A DNA stretch of 64,000 nt from an uncultured Bacteroidota bacterium. GTDB taxonomy: Bacteria > Bacteroidota > Bacteroidia > Chitinophagales > Chitinophagaceae. Positions within the stretch are counted from its first letter, which is position 1. Every line of letters starts with the position of its first letter. The notes beneath the pieces were generated by a model. It had not been told where the DNA came from, searched no databases, and was given only the letters and a program-made list of their open reading frames with translations. The stretch lies in assembly GCA_903929195.1 (NCBI GenBank), contig CAIYTT010000231.1, forward strand, positions 1 to 64,000. The letters are read 5' to 3'. The position numbers and the translations under genes are program-made. Of this stretch, positions 17,688 to 27,577 are shown one piece after another.

Positions 17688-18488
17688 TTAAAAATGTTCA
17701 ATAGAGCTTATGTATTCCGACCCTGGAAATTCTTTTGAAAGCACTTCAAACCCTTGCATGTGGCCACCTTTAAAACTGACCACTTTGATTGCTGGTTTTA
17801 TTTTTTTTAAATTTTGTATTTTATTATCTGTTGTTATTTCGTCTTTTTTGCCTGAGAAGATTAGCATAGGCAGTTTTATGTTTTTTAAAACATTTATATA
17901 ATTTGAAACGTTTGATGGTAATAATATTTCAACATTTTTTTTTAGCATAAAATGCTTTTATAGCCGACGGGTTTGTAACATATCCATCACCAATAATAAA
18001 GTCGGGTTGAATGTAATTTGTTGCAAGCGTAGCAATAATCGTTCCCATTGAAAAAGCCCAAACGCCTGTCTTGTTTTTGGGATATTTATTCTTTGCAAAC
18101 TGTATTACTGCGGTAAGATCAGTTGCGAATTCATTATAGTAAAGCATTTTAGTATCAATATTAAATGAATCACTTTCGCCAAACCCTCGGTAATCGAACA
18201 TGACAACAGTAAATCCTACATGGGAGAGAATAGAGTAGCCTGCATTAACCACCAAGACATATTTCCTGCATCAGCATATGCAAGAACAATAGATGTATTA
18301 TTGTCAGCTTCTTTGGTTGGCAGAAATATCCATGATTTAAGTTTTATATTGTCTGAAGTTGTAATGACGTTTTTTTCATACGGCAATTTCATAGTATCAG
18401 GAACGGCCTCGTATTTTTTTGATGGTTTAATCGCGTAAGATTGGCAGTAACATGAAATACCAATAATTAGTAATAAGGGTTTATGCAT
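17688..18488 (-). pseudogene. Secreted alpha/beta hydrolase broken by two frameshifts
   Basis: One gene is spread over three minus-strand frames. The first piece starts at 18488 with a signal peptide (MHKPLLLIIGISCYCQSYA) and runs to the AYADAGNMS oxyanion-region motif before a stop at 18216. The second (from about 18255) holds FDYRGFGES and the nucleophile elbow AFSMG. The third (to 17688) carries the acid in FSGKKDE and the histidine in GGHMQGF. All catalytic-triad residues survive. The first shift lies between 18216 and 18255; the second is at a run of nine A (17935-17943). This may be a recent pseudogene, homopolymer sequencing errors, or slippage at the A9 run. Confidence 0.75.
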
Positions 18489-18600
18489 AAAATATATTTT
18501 TGTAAATGTAAGATTCTGTAAATAAAGTTTAATATATTTTAGTTTGAAAATCGTTAAAGAAAAAGCATCCTTACTGCTATGTGATAAAATTTCATTTGAT

Positions 18601-20136
18601 TTAAAGACTAAAAGCCTCTTCACAAAAAAACATGCTTAAAGCCCCTTTGTTTTTTGCTTGTATATCACCTCTATAAATGCAATCAAATTCCTGTTTTACT
18701 AGTTCGTAAGTAGTTTGTGAAATATTAATTTTTCCTGTTTGGCTATTTTGTTCCATACGGGCAGCCGTATTTACGGTATCTCCCCAAATATCGTAAGCAA
18801 ACTTTTTTAAACCAACAATACCTGCTACTACATTACCGGTATGCACACCTATTCGTATATCAAATGTTTTATCGCCTAATTCACTTTTACGTTCCTGCAT
18901 AAATTGTCTCATAGCCAATGCAGCATGTACTACATTGCTTGCATGCTTAGGGTCGGGTAGTGGTAAGCCTGAAACTGCCAGGTAGGCATCGCCAACCGTT
19001 TTTATTTTCTCAATATTATATTTGCCAATAATATCATCAAAGGCTTTAAAGCAGGTATCTAATTCAGTTACCAATTCTTGTGGCGACATTTTTTCGGCAA
19101 CTAATGTAAAACCTACAAAATCAGTAAAAAGTACTGTTACATCATCAAAATATTTTGCATCAGCACTCCCCTTATTTTTTAGTTCTTCTGCTACTTCACT
19201 TGGTAGTATATTCAGCAATAAGTCGTCAGACCGTTGTTTCTCAATTGTTAGTAATCTGTTTGATTTCTTTTGTATTTTTAAACTTCTAAAAATAATAAAT
19301 ACTAATGCTCCTAATAATATAAAGCCAATAATAAAAAAGCTAAACTGCATTCGCTTCATATCTAAATCCATGTGGTCCATTTTGATATGCATTTCTTGCA
19401 TTTTTATTTTATCGTCTTGGGTCATTATTTTCTTTTCGGCTTTTATTTTTAACTGCATGTCATTATACATTTCACGCATTTTTTCAATTGAATAAAGGGA
19501 GTCTTTTATTGTATTATATTGATTAATAACATCGTAAGCATCTCTAAATTTACCTGTTTGTGCATATACTTTTGCCAGGTATGGTGCAAATTCAAGAATA
19601 CTTTCATCGTCATTAGCATCTTGACAGGCAATAATTGCCTTATTTAAATTATCAACAGAATTTTTTAAATAGGTTGATTTTCCTGCTTTTTGCATTATAT
19701 CAGATACAAATTCACCAGAATTATCATAATATAAGTCGTAGTAAACTTCACCAATATATCCTAAATAAACACCTTTAAATTGCACTAATTGCCCTTCTTC
19801 AGCAATTTTAGATGCTTTTTTATAATATTCAAGAGCATGCATTAAATCATTTTTATTCTGATAGTGCAGTCCTACAATAAAATTACAAAGGGCAATACCT
19901 TTTTTCCAATTTAACTTAGTAGCTAATTCAATACCTTGCTCACCATAACTAATGCCGTTTTCTTCATTAATCCCTTTGTAATTTAATGAAATATTGTATA
20001 AACTTTTTACTTTATTTGTGTCGTCTTTAAGTTTGGGTAGTTCCTTTTGTAAGGAATCAAGGAGTGGCTGCCCTTGTTTTTGGGCAAAAATAGAAAGGGG
20101 AAATAAAACCAATAAAAGTACTATCAGTTGTTTCAT
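18601..20136 (-). CDS. Membrane-bound class III adenylate cyclase with TPR sensor domain
   Basis: Protein of 511 residues: a signal peptide (ending IFAQ, 1-19), a tetratricopeptide-like helical region (about 30-215), a coiled coil rich in Met and Lys (about 218-262), a membrane segment (264-285), then a class III cyclase domain (about 325-500). Catalytic residues are complete: metal ligands D339 (FTDF) and D383 (VGDAYL), base-selecting K379 and D449, and N456 and R460 (NTAARM). Lys plus Asp predicts ATP rather than GTP. The TPR part faces the periplasm and probably senses a partner there, while cAMP is made inside. It starts 9 nt after the EreA-like gene, so the two form an operon. Confidence 0.9.
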   Translation of the reverse strand: MKQLIVLLLVLFPLSIFAQKQGQPLLDSLQKELPKLKDDTNKVKSLYNISLNYKGINEENGISYGEQGIELATKLNWKKGIALCNFIVGLHYQNKNDLMHALEYYKKASKIAEEGQLVQFKGVYLGYIGEVYYDLYYDNSGEFVSDIMQKAGKSTYLKNSVDNLNKAIIACQDANDDESILEFAPYLAKVYAQTGKFRDAYDVINQYNTIKDSLYSIEKMREMYNDMQLKIKAEKKIMTQDDKIKMQEMHIKMDHMDLDMKRMQFSFFIIGFILLGALVFIIFRSLKIQKKSNRLLTIEKQRSDDLLLNILPSEVAEELKNKGSADAKYFDDVTVLFTDFVGFTLVAEKMSPQELVTELDTCFKAFDDIIGKYNIEKIKTVGDAYLAVSGLPLPDPKHASNVVHAALAMRQFMQERKSELGDKTFDIRIGVHTGNVVAGIVGLKKFAYDIWGDTVNTAARMEQNSQTGKINISQTTYELVKQEFDCIYRGDIQAKNKGALSMFFCEEAFSL

Positions 20137-20145
20137 TTCGTTTTG

Positions 20146-21264
20146 TTAGTTTACAAATAGTAGTAAATCACCCTGTTTTTTTATGTATTCGTATTCATTT
20201 GGCAATTCTGACAAGTCGAATAAAACTAATTTATTATTTGCTGCCTGTTGAAATGTTTTTAGTACGTCTTTTTTCATAAATCCATCTATGCTAATACCTT
20301 GTATATCAATGTTGCAATTATTGCAATACAAATTTAGGATAAGTATTTTGTTTTTAAAGGTACTACTTTCAGACAATCTGCTAACTAATGATTTTTTTTT
20401 AGTTACATTTGAATGAAAGTAGCCACAGCTTAATAAGTAAATAGTTTTGTTGGTGCTTTTTTCATCTATTTCACTTAATAGGTTTTCTGCCATTAATTTA
20501 TCTCTTTTTCCACCTTGAGACGGCAAACAAATATCTTTATTGGTTACTAAGTATTTATAGCTATTATATTGGCTTTTAAACAAATTTTTAAAATTTGTAC
20601 TGTCCTTTATAAAATCTTTTTGTATTTTTTTAAAATAATGTTTACTCTGCCTGTTTGTATAATGTAAAATTGCCGTATCATGTAAATAGGGGGCTACCTG
20701 CAAAATGGCATTTTTTTCAGTTGGGTTAAAACTATTTAATATGCAATCTATTGCACGAAAAAAGAAAAATGTTCTTTCAAAGTCGATACCTACAAAGTTG
20801 AAATCAGCAGATTTATTATAGATTTCCTTAGTTTGTTCCATTTCGCGGGCATAATTAAGATTTTGCCCTATTTTATATAAGTAAGGAGGGTAGGGAATAT
20901 TATAGTTTGATTTTATATATGCATTATTTACTGCTGCAGTTGACCTACCGTATTCTATAAAAAAATCTTTTAACCCATGCTTACTGAATTTTTTTATAAA
21001 TAAAACCCTTAATTTATTAGTTAAATAGTAATTATGATTATTTTCACCTATTACAAATAAGTTTTTGTTTTTCATTTTAGCACTTATTAAAGCAGATGCT
21101 TCATAACTTAATGAAAGTGTGCTATCTGCATTCAAAGTTAAATAGGTACGATGTTCGCAAAGGTATTTCTCTAAAAAGTCATCATTTTTACTTTTAGTTT
21201 CATTTTGACCATAGATATTTAGTAAAAAGAATAAATTAAAAAATAATATAAAATAGTATTTCAT
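20146..21264 (-). CDS. Secreted erythromycin-esterase-like protein
   Basis: Protein of 372 residues with a signal peptide ending ...NIYGQ. It resembles the EreA/ChaN-like fold: VIGENNHNYYLTNKLRVLF near residue 91 matches the GE..H...E motif, DFFIEYGRS follows, VGIDFER matches the G.D strand, and KRDKLMAENLL matches the RD..MA.N motif of erythromycin esterases. The catalytic GEATH-type motif is altered to GENNH, so hydrolase activity is not certain. The products of close Bacteroidota relatives are uncharacterised. It directly precedes the TPR adenylate cyclase (9-nt gap), which suggests a shared envelope-signalling role. Confidence 0.55.
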   Translation of the reverse strand: MKYYFILFFNLFFLLNIYGQNETKSKNDDFLEKYLCEHRTYLTLNADSTLSLSYEASALISAKMKNKNLFVIGENNHNYYLTNKLRVLFIKKFSKHGLKDFFIEYGRSTAAVNNAYIKSNYNIPYPPYLYKIGQNLNYAREMEQTKEIYNKSADFNFVGIDFERTFFFFRAIDCILNSFNPTEKNAILQVAPYLHDTAILHYTNRQSKHYFKKIQKDFIKDSTNFKNLFKSQYNSYKYLVTNKDICLPSQGGKRDKLMAENLLSEIDEKSTNKTIYLLSCGYFHSNVTKKKSLVSRLSESSTFKNKILILNLYCNNCNIDIQGISIDGFMKKDVLKTFQQAANNKLVLFDLSELPNEYEYIKKQGDLLLFVN

Positions 21265-21408
21265 TAAAAATAAGTAAATAATATATTGTAGTGAACGTAA
21301 ATTTCTTCCTTTGATACAACTTGCAAAGTAAAGTTTTATTCTTCTTTATTTCAGACTTCATTTTATTCTAAAAAGTTGGTTTAAGAAAAATATAATTCTA
21401 ATGTTTTA

Positions 21409-23406
21409 TTATTGTATTATTTGAACGCCATTTAATTGATTTAAAATATTTCTAGCCGGTCCATGATTCGGGTTTAGTCTTAATGCGTTTTCTAATGCTC
21501 GCCTGCCTTCGGGATATTGTTTATTATTGCAATAAGCAAAACCCAAATTGTACCAAAAATCGGGGTTATTGGGTGCTGCTTGTGTGCATTTTCTAAAATT
21601 TATTATAGCATCCTCAAATCTATTTTCTTTGCCTGCTATTAATCCTAAATTTACATAATACATGGCAAGTGTATTAGACATAACCGGGATAGATGGATAA
21701 GTAGGGTAGTATTTTAGTAGGGAATCGTAATCAGACAACGCTTTATCCATTTCACCTATTTTAGTATATGCTAAAGCTCTATTGGCATAAGCAGACATAT
21801 ACCTATTGTTTATAGATATTGCCTTGCTCATATATTTTATTGCATTTAATACTGCTTCTTTCTTTTTCACTGTGTCTTCTGTATTTACCGATATTTCATC
21901 CCACGCTGTGCCGGCATTAGAATTAACGATTACGCTATTGGGTACATTCTCTACATCTTTTAAAAAAAGTACTGAATTACATTGCCAATCCCTATTACGA
22001 GTAATCGTTTTAAATCCCGAAGCACTTATAATTAGAGCCATTGCACCAAAAAGTATCCAATTTGCTGTAATTGGTTGTTTTATTTTTGTGTAACCTATAT
22101 ATAATAAATATCCAATAATTATTGCAAACCCCACGGATGAATGGTATATTAACCGTTCGCCCATTGGGGAACCTATATTTACGAATATATTACTTATTAA
22201 TAAAAGAAACGTAAAATAGAAAACCAAGGCAAAGCCAATGGGATGCCGTTTTTTTATAAGTTTGAACATCCAATAAATTAATCCTGCGTGTATTATTAGC
22301 GAAACCCATACAATTAAATTTGAAAAATCAACATAAGGTATTTGATTAAAAGTATAATCTACTGCTAAAGGATGTGGAAAGAATAAAAGTTTTATATAAT
22401 TAAAAAGTACAAAAATTTCAGTAGCCTGTTTTTCAATAAAACTCGCAAGTATATAAGGGTTATTCATTACATCACCTTCAGTTATTTCAGTGGTTGGTTT
22501 TACTGCGCTTGTTCTAAGTACGAAATAAAGAATTAGAGGAATTAAATAAATTAGACTTTTAAGTATGCTTTGTTTAATACTATATTTTTTAAAATAATAA
22601 AAAGAAAATGGTAATAGAAAAACGAATGCAACAGCATATTCTTTAGATAAAAGAGCTAAAAAATAGGCACAAATTGCAAAAACTAAATCTTTAATTTTTT
22701 TTGTTTCCAAATATTTAAAAGACATAATAAATGTTGTGCATATAAATAACAAAGAAAGTATTTCATCTCTACTTTTTACATTTGCTACTACTTCGGTATG
22801 TATTGGGTGTATTGCAAAAATTAGAGTGGCAAGAAATGCGGCAAGTGGATAGTCTTTTAATACGATTGTTCTTAATAAATATAATAAGGCAATTACAGAA
22901 AGTATATACAGTAATACATTTATTACATGTCGTATATGCATATCATTGTCTAATTTATTTTTTCTTATTTGATATGCTTTGGCTTGCCCTGCTTTTGTGG
23001 TATCAGAAAAATTTGTTCTATCTAAACCGAAAAATTGTTGTTCTACAGCAAAAGTTATTAAGGAAAGGGGTCTATATCTACCACCTGTAAGCTGATTAGA
23101 TTCTTCATTTTGGCTACGTGTGTAGCTTTCAAATGCATCTACCATTAAAATTTTAGGAATTCCCGGAAAGCCGGATTGGACATACTCATTTTGTAAAATA
23201 ACCAATAAATCATCATATGCCCAACTATTTGAAAACGTATTGCAATAAAACACAAAACTAATTATGCTTATTATTATTGCTTGTATTTTGAAACCATATA
23301 TTCCTCTATATTCCTCTTTTTTTATAAAACTGTTTTCACTTAAAGCAATTATTGGTTCTTTATTAATTTTATTTGTTTTAATGTTATTCTCGATTTTTTT
23401 TGCCAT
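21409..23406 (-). CDS. TMTC-like GT-C glycosyltransferase with C-terminal TPRs (paralogue)
   Basis: Polytopic membrane protein of 665 residues, a clear paralogue of the 1290-3575 product. It shares NEYVQ.GF.GI, GGRYRPLS, FAVEQQFFG, HPIHTEVVANVKSRDE, LLFFPHPL..DY, GERLIYHSSVGFA and WYNLG. The aspartate pair after the first membrane segment is D65-D66. The C-terminal 160 residues contain three TPR-like repeats (AYANRALAYTKIGEMDKAL, AGKENRFEDAI, WYNLGFAYCNNKQYPEGRRALE). It lacks the extra loop with two membrane segments of the other copy. The predicted role is glycosyl transfer from a lipid-linked donor at the periplasmic face. It is transcribed alone, divergent from ugd across 252 bp. Confidence 0.65.
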   Translation of the reverse strand: MAKKIENNIKTNKINKEPIIALSENSFIKKEEYRGIYGFKIQAIIISIISFVFYCNTFSNSWAYDDLLVILQNEYVQSGFPGIPKILMVDAFESYTRSQNEESNQLTGGRYRPLSLITFAVEQQFFGLDRTNFSDTTKAGQAKAYQIRKNKLDNDMHIRHVINVLLYILSVIALLYLLRTIVLKDYPLAAFLATLIFAIHPIHTEVVANVKSRDEILSLLFICTTFIMSFKYLETKKIKDLVFAICAYFLALLSKEYAVAFVFLLPFSFYYFKKYSIKQSILKSLIYLIPLILYFVLRTSAVKPTTEITEGDVMNNPYILASFIEKQATEIFVLFNYIKLLFFPHPLAVDYTFNQIPYVDFSNLIVWVSLIIHAGLIYWMFKLIKKRHPIGFALVFYFTFLLLISNIFVNIGSPMGERLIYHSSVGFAIIIGYLLYIGYTKIKQPITANWILFGAMALIISASGFKTITRNRDWQCNSVLFLKDVENVPNSVIVNSNAGTAWDEISVNTEDTVKKKEAVLNAIKYMSKAISINNRYMSAYANRALAYTKIGEMDKALSDYDSLLKYYPTYPSIPVMSNTLAMYYVNLGLIAGKENRFEDAIINFRKCTQAAPNNPDFWYNLGFAYCNNKQYPEGRRALENALRLNPNHGPARNILNQLNGVQIIQ

Positions 23407-23628
23407 TTAAAAATTTTTGCGATTAAAAATAAATAAAATGTAATAATAATTGAAAAAGATAAAATAGTTTATTTGAAAATTATAAAAATGAATTTTTATG
23501 TTTTGTAATATAGGTTATAATATTATATTAGTTTGGTATTTAATCAAATTTAAAAAAATATTTAATCTGATAGCTTATTATTTTTTTAATAATAGTGGAA
23601 AAAGTAGTGAAAACTATGTATAAATTTT

Positions 23629-23636
23629 TACATTTG
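23629..23636 (+). promoter_or_regulatory. Promoter -7 element of ugd-uxs
   Basis: TACATTTG, 22 nt before the ugd ATG at 23659, in the divergent 252-bp gap. Confidence 0.5.
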
Positions 23637-23658
23637 CTACCTAAACTTAAAATTACAA

Positions 23659-24990
23659 ATGCGAATAGCTATTATTGGAACAGGTTATGTTGGTTTGGTT
23701 ACCGGAACTTGTTTTGCCGAAACAGGAAATAATGTAACCTGCATTGATATTAATGAGGCAAAAATAAGCAATTTAATACAAGGTAAATCTCCAATTTATG
23801 AACCTGGTTTAGATATACTTTTAGAAAGAAATATAAAAGAAAAACGTATTTCTTTTACTACCTCTTTAGAAGAGGGAATAAAAAATGCGAAAGTAATATT
23901 TTTAGCTCTACCTACACCACCGGGAAAAGATGGGTCGGCAGATTTACAATATGTATTAGATGTTGCAGAATCGTTGAGCAAAATAATTACAAATTATGTT
24001 GTAATAGTAAACAAGAGTACTGTTCCGGTAGGTACTGCTGAAAAAGTTCATAATGTATTAGTTCAAAAATTAGATACTTCATTGTTTGATGTTGTTTCTA
24101 ACCCGGAGTTTTTACGTGAGGGAGTTGCTGTTGAAGACTTTTTAAAACCGGATAGGGTAGTTATTGGTACATCATCAGACAAGGCTAAAAAAATAATGGA
24201 TGAATTATATCAGCCCTATATAAGACAAGGCAATCCTATTCATTTTATGGATGTAAGGTCTTCTGAAATGACAAAATATGCTGCAAATTCTTATTTAGCA
24301 ATGCGTATTTCTTTTATGAATGAAATGGCTAATCTTTGTGAGCTAACAGGTGCAAACGTAGATTGGGTGCGTATAGGAATGGGTGGGGATACAAGAATTG
24401 GCAAACGCTTTTTATTTCCCGGCATTGGTTATGGCGGTAGTTGTTTCCCTAAAGATGTGCAAGCACTTTCGTTTACAGCAAAACAATTGGATTATGAATT
24501 CCAATTAATTGACACTGTAATGAAAGTGAACGACAAACAAAAACTCATTTTAGGTAGAAAAGTAAAAAGATTCTTTGGGAATGATTTATCCGGATTAACT
24601 TTTGGAATTTGGGGACTTGCATTTAAACCTGAAACCGATGATATTAGAGATGCACCTTCTATCGAATTAATAAAAGAATTATTAGATGCGGGTGCTAAAC
24701 TTAGAGTATTTGACCCGGAAGCAATGAATAATATAAAAAATATATTTGGAGATAAACTATATTATTCTCAAAACCAATATGATTGTATTGCAGGTGTAAA
24801 TGCATTAATTGTTGTTACAGAATGGAGCGAATTTAGAAATCCTAATTTTGAAAATATTCACGAAAGCATGGCAAGCCCGGTAATTTTTGACGGCAGAAAT
24901 GTTTATTCTATTGATAAAATGGAATCGCTGGATTTCTATTATGAAAGTATGGGAAGAAAAATTATTCATCCGGAATTAAAAAATATATAA
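23659..24990 (+). CDS. ugd: UDP-glucose 6-dehydrogenase
   Basis: Cytosolic NAD-dependent enzyme of 443 residues that oxidises UDP-glucose twice to UDP-glucuronate. The N-terminal Rossmann motif is [15 protein letters not shown] (7-21), followed by [11 protein letters not shown] and NPEFLREG. The catalytic cysteine is in [12 protein letters not shown] (near residue 257), and a C-terminal UDP-binding domain with [13 protein letters not shown] follows. Its partner, UDP-glucuronate decarboxylase, starts 11 nt downstream, so the operon turns UDP-glucose into UDP-xylose for polysaccharide or glycan synthesis. It is read from a TACATTTG promoter. Confidence 0.96.
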   Translation: MRIAIIGTGYVGLVTGTCFAETGNNVTCIDINEAKISNLIQGKSPIYEPGLDILLERNIKEKRISFTTSLEEGIKNAKVIFLALPTPPGKDGSADLQYVLDVAESLSKIITNYVVIVNKSTVPVGTAEKVHNVLVQKLDTSLFDVVSNPEFLREGVAVEDFLKPDRVVIGTSSDKAKKIMDELYQPYIRQGNPIHFMDVRSSEMTKYAANSYLAMRISFMNEMANLCELTGANVDWVRIGMGGDTRIGKRFLFPGIGYGGSCFPKDVQALSFTAKQLDYEFQLIDTVMKVNDKQKLILGRKVKRFFGNDLSGLTFGIWGLAFKPETDDIRDAPSIELIKELLDAGAKLRVFDPEAMNNIKNIFGDKLYYSQNQYDCIAGVNALIVVTEWSEFRNPNFENIHESMASPVIFDGRNVYSIDKMESLDFYYESMGRKIIHPELKNI

Positions 24991-25001
24991 AAATAGTAAT
25001 T

Positions 25002-25937
25002 ATGGCTAAAAGAATTTTAATTACAGGAGCTGCGGGTTTTTTAGGCTCTCATTTATGCGATAGGTTTTTAAAGGAGGGTTATATTGTAGTAGGTATGGAC
25101 AATCTGCTTACCGGAAATATAAAAAATATAGAACACTTATTTCCACTAAAGGAATTTGAGTTTTATCATCATGATGTTACAAAATTTGTACATGTACCGG
25201 GTAATATAGACTACATTTTACACTTTGCATCGCCTGCAAGCCCAATAGATTATTTAAAGATGCCTATTCAAACTTTAAAAGTAGGCGCATTGGGTACACA
25301 TAACTTATTGGGTTTAGCAAAATCAAAAGGTTCTAGAATACTTGTTGCTTCCACATCCGAAGTTTATGGAGACCCATTAGTACATCCTCAGACAGAAGAA
25401 TATTGGGGAAATGTAAATCCGGTAGGTCCAAGAGGTGTATATGACGAAGCAAAAAGGTTTATGGAAAGTATTACTATGGCATATCATACTTTTCACCATT
25501 TAGAAACACGTATAATTCGTATTTTTAATACTTATGGGCCAAGAATGCGTCTTGATGATGGTAGAGCATTACCTACATTTATGAGTCAAGCACTTAGAGG
25601 TGAGGATATTACCGTTTATGGAGATGGTTCACAAACACGTTCCTTTTGCTATTGCGATGACTTAGTTGAAGGTATTTATCGCCTTTTACTTTCAGATTAC
25701 CCAAGACCTGTAAATATTGGCAATCCATCTGAAATTACTTTATTAGAATTTGCCGAAGAGGTATTGGCGCTAACAGGGTCTAAATCTAAAATTATTTTTG
25801 AACCACTGCCACAAGATGACCCCAAACAACGTAAACCAAATATTACAAAAGCACAACAAATTTTAGGTTGGGAACCTAAAATTGATAGGCATGAAGGACT
25901 AAAAAGAACACTGGAATATTTTAAATTACATATATAG
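25002..25937 (+). CDS. UDP-glucuronate decarboxylase (UDP-xylose synthase)
   Basis: Extended short-chain dehydrogenase of 311 residues. It has the NAD site [15 protein letters not shown] (8-22), the [11 protein letters not shown] segment, TSEVYGDP, and the catalytic Y-x3-K as YDEAK, followed by [10 protein letters not shown] and [15 protein letters not shown]. The match over the whole length is to UXS rather than dTDP-glucose dehydratase or 4-epimerase. It decarboxylates UDP-glucuronate to UDP-xylose. Its place 11 nt after ugd supplies the substrate and supports the call. A perfect hairpin terminator follows 26 bp after the stop. Confidence 0.93.
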   Translation: MAKRILITGAAGFLGSHLCDRFLKEGYIVVGMDNLLTGNIKNIEHLFPLKEFEFYHHDVTKFVHVPGNIDYILHFASPASPIDYLKMPIQTLKVGALGTHNLLGLAKSKGSRILVASTSEVYGDPLVHPQTEEYWGNVNPVGPRGVYDEAKRFMESITMAYHTFHHLETRIIRIFNTYGPRMRLDDGRALPTFMSQALRGEDITVYGDGSQTRSFCYCDDLVEGIYRLLLSDYPRPVNIGNPSEITLLEFAEEVLALTGSKSKIIFEPLPQDDPKQRKPNITKAQQILGWEPKIDRHEGLKRTLEYFKLHI

Positions 25938-25962
25938 TCTATGTGTTTAAAAGAAGAATCAT

Positions 25963-26000
25963 AAAAATTGGCTGCCAAATATGAATGGCAGCCAATTTTT
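25963..26000. terminator. Bidirectional hairpin terminator
   Basis: Perfect 15-bp inverted repeat (25963-25977 and 25986-26000) with an 8-nt loop and A/T tracts on both sides. It separates the ugd-uxs operon from the convergent membrane-protein gene at 26003. Confidence 0.85.
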
Positions 26001-26002
26001 TA

Positions 26003-27439
26003 TTATTTAAAAAGTTCGCTGTAAGATAATACTGTATAGGGTAAGGTAGTATCTAAAGAAAAGTAGTAAGGATTAAAAGCGTTATTGGGTGCTATTACCC
26101 AGCAATTATAGAAACCTTTTGGATTTTTAATTTTATTTAAAGTTTCTAAATCATTTTTATCTACTAAAAAAAAAGTTATTTGTGGTTTATCGCCATTTAT
26201 TGCAGACTCCATTAATGTTTCGTATGGTATTGCCCAATCTAAAATGCTTTTTGTTCTATTTTCATCATCAAAATACAATGCTAATTTTGAAATGTTTTTT
26301 TCTTTCATTTTTGCCATTATTTTTTCTTTATAATGTGTACGCCAAGTAAATTTTTGTGATGATGTATAGATATATATTGACCTTGTAATAAATATAATTA
26401 ATAAAAATAAAATTGAATATTGTACTTTTATTTTAGGCAATATACCAAATACGAAAGGCGCAGCAATTAAAATACCTATACATTGCCATTCAAGTTCTAT
26501 ATGACATAGTTTAAAATTTCCATCTGATTCACTGTAAGCCAAGCCCATTAAAATGATATAACATACTATTGAAAAAATATAATACGATAACATTTTAAAT
26601 TCCTTGTTTTTTATATAAAAATAAATGCAACTAATAAATAGTATCACAACTATCCAATAATTTACAATACATCTATATAGAAAAATTTTTACTTCCGGAG
26701 CATTAAATGAGTTTATAATATCTTTTATGGATACATGTATAACGTTATACATATTATTGTTCTCATAAGGCTCTGATTTGCTCAATACATATTTTAAAAC
26801 AATTACAAAAAACAGTGTAATTGTGAGAATAAGAGTATCTTTTAATGAAAAATGCCAATTTTTCTTTTCTATTATATAGTAAAACCACAAAAATAAAGTT
26901 GGTATTATTGCAATGAAATGAGATGAAATTGTCAAGAAAGCTAAGAATGAAAAAGGAATAATTATCAAAAAAATATTTATTTTTTTAGTTCCCAAATGTA
27001 TTGTAGCTGCAAATAATAAAAACATCCATGCAATACCTTGATGTATTTCTGCATTTGCCAAGAAATAGGAGTCGCTTACAATCAGGAAATAATACAATGA
27101 CATTAAGATTGCAAGCATATATTGCTTGTATTTATAAACCAATACTAAAGCAACTAAAATGAAAAGCAGGTTGAAACTTATTTCATATAAAAATAAAATA
27201 ATGTTTAATTGTATGTGTAATTTTTGGCAAATAAAAGGAATAATCAATGTTATAAATGCACCATATCTTTGATGGAAAAAAGAAAAGTCTTTATTGTTTA
27301 TTTGATTAAATGCTAAAAAAGTACAATCACCAAAAAAAATACGTTCCTTAAAAAACAGTACTGCTCCTATTAATAAAAGGAATAAGAACAATAGTCCGAT
27401 TTGAGCATTTGATTTTAATGATGATTTCACAATATTCAT
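26003..27439 (-). CDS. Polytopic membrane protein, possible GT-C glycosyltransferase
   Basis: Protein of 478 residues with about 10-12 hydrophobic segments over residues 1-350 and a soluble C-terminal domain of about 120 residues. The first periplasmic loop has FFGDCTFLAFNQINNKDFSFFHQRYG, where an acidic residue after the first membrane segment recalls GT-C enzymes, but no family motif is firm. No relative with a known function is recognisable. It is transcribed alone, convergent with the UDP-xylose operon. The adjacency suggests, but does not show, a role in glycan assembly. Confidence 0.5.
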   Translation of the reverse strand: MNIVKSSLKSNAQIGLLFLFLLLIGAVLFFKERIFFGDCTFLAFNQINNKDFSFFHQRYGAFITLIIPFICQKLHIQLNIILFLYEISFNLLFILVALVLVYKYKQYMLAILMSLYYFLIVSDSYFLANAEIHQGIAWMFLLFAATIHLGTKKINIFLIIIPFSFLAFLTISSHFIAIIPTLFLWFYYIIEKKNWHFSLKDTLILTITLFFVIVLKYVLSKSEPYENNNMYNVIHVSIKDIINSFNAPEVKIFLYRCIVNYWIVVILFISCIYFYIKNKEFKMLSYYIFSIVCYIILMGLAYSESDGNFKLCHIELEWQCIGILIAAPFVFGILPKIKVQYSILFLLIIFITRSIYIYTSSQKFTWRTHYKEKIMAKMKEKNISKLALYFDDENRTKSILDWAIPYETLMESAINGDKPQITFFLVDKNDLETLNKIKNPKGFYNCWVIAPNNAFNPYYFSLDTTLPYTVLSYSELFK

Positions 27440-27527
27440 TATATTATATAATTTATAGGATATTTTTTGTAATGTAAACTTAATAAATTTCTATATCCTT
27501 TTTTTAATTTTTTTTGTGCAAATAAAA

Positions 27528-27555
27528 AGGGCTGCAAAAATTGCAACCCATTTTA
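27528..27555 (-). terminator. Weak hairpin terminator after the OmpA gene
   Basis: An imperfect stem (GGGCTGC pairing with GCAACCC, one mismatch) with A-rich and T-rich flanks lies about 22 bp after the OmpA stop on the minus strand. Confidence 0.4.
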
Positions 27556-27577
27556 TGCTAAAATAAAAAATACTATT

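Noticed and set aside
19022-19495. 157-codon frame antisense to the adenylate cyclase
   Set aside because: It is Ser-, Ile- and Phe-rich with no family likeness, and the sense strand encodes all cyclase catalytic residues.
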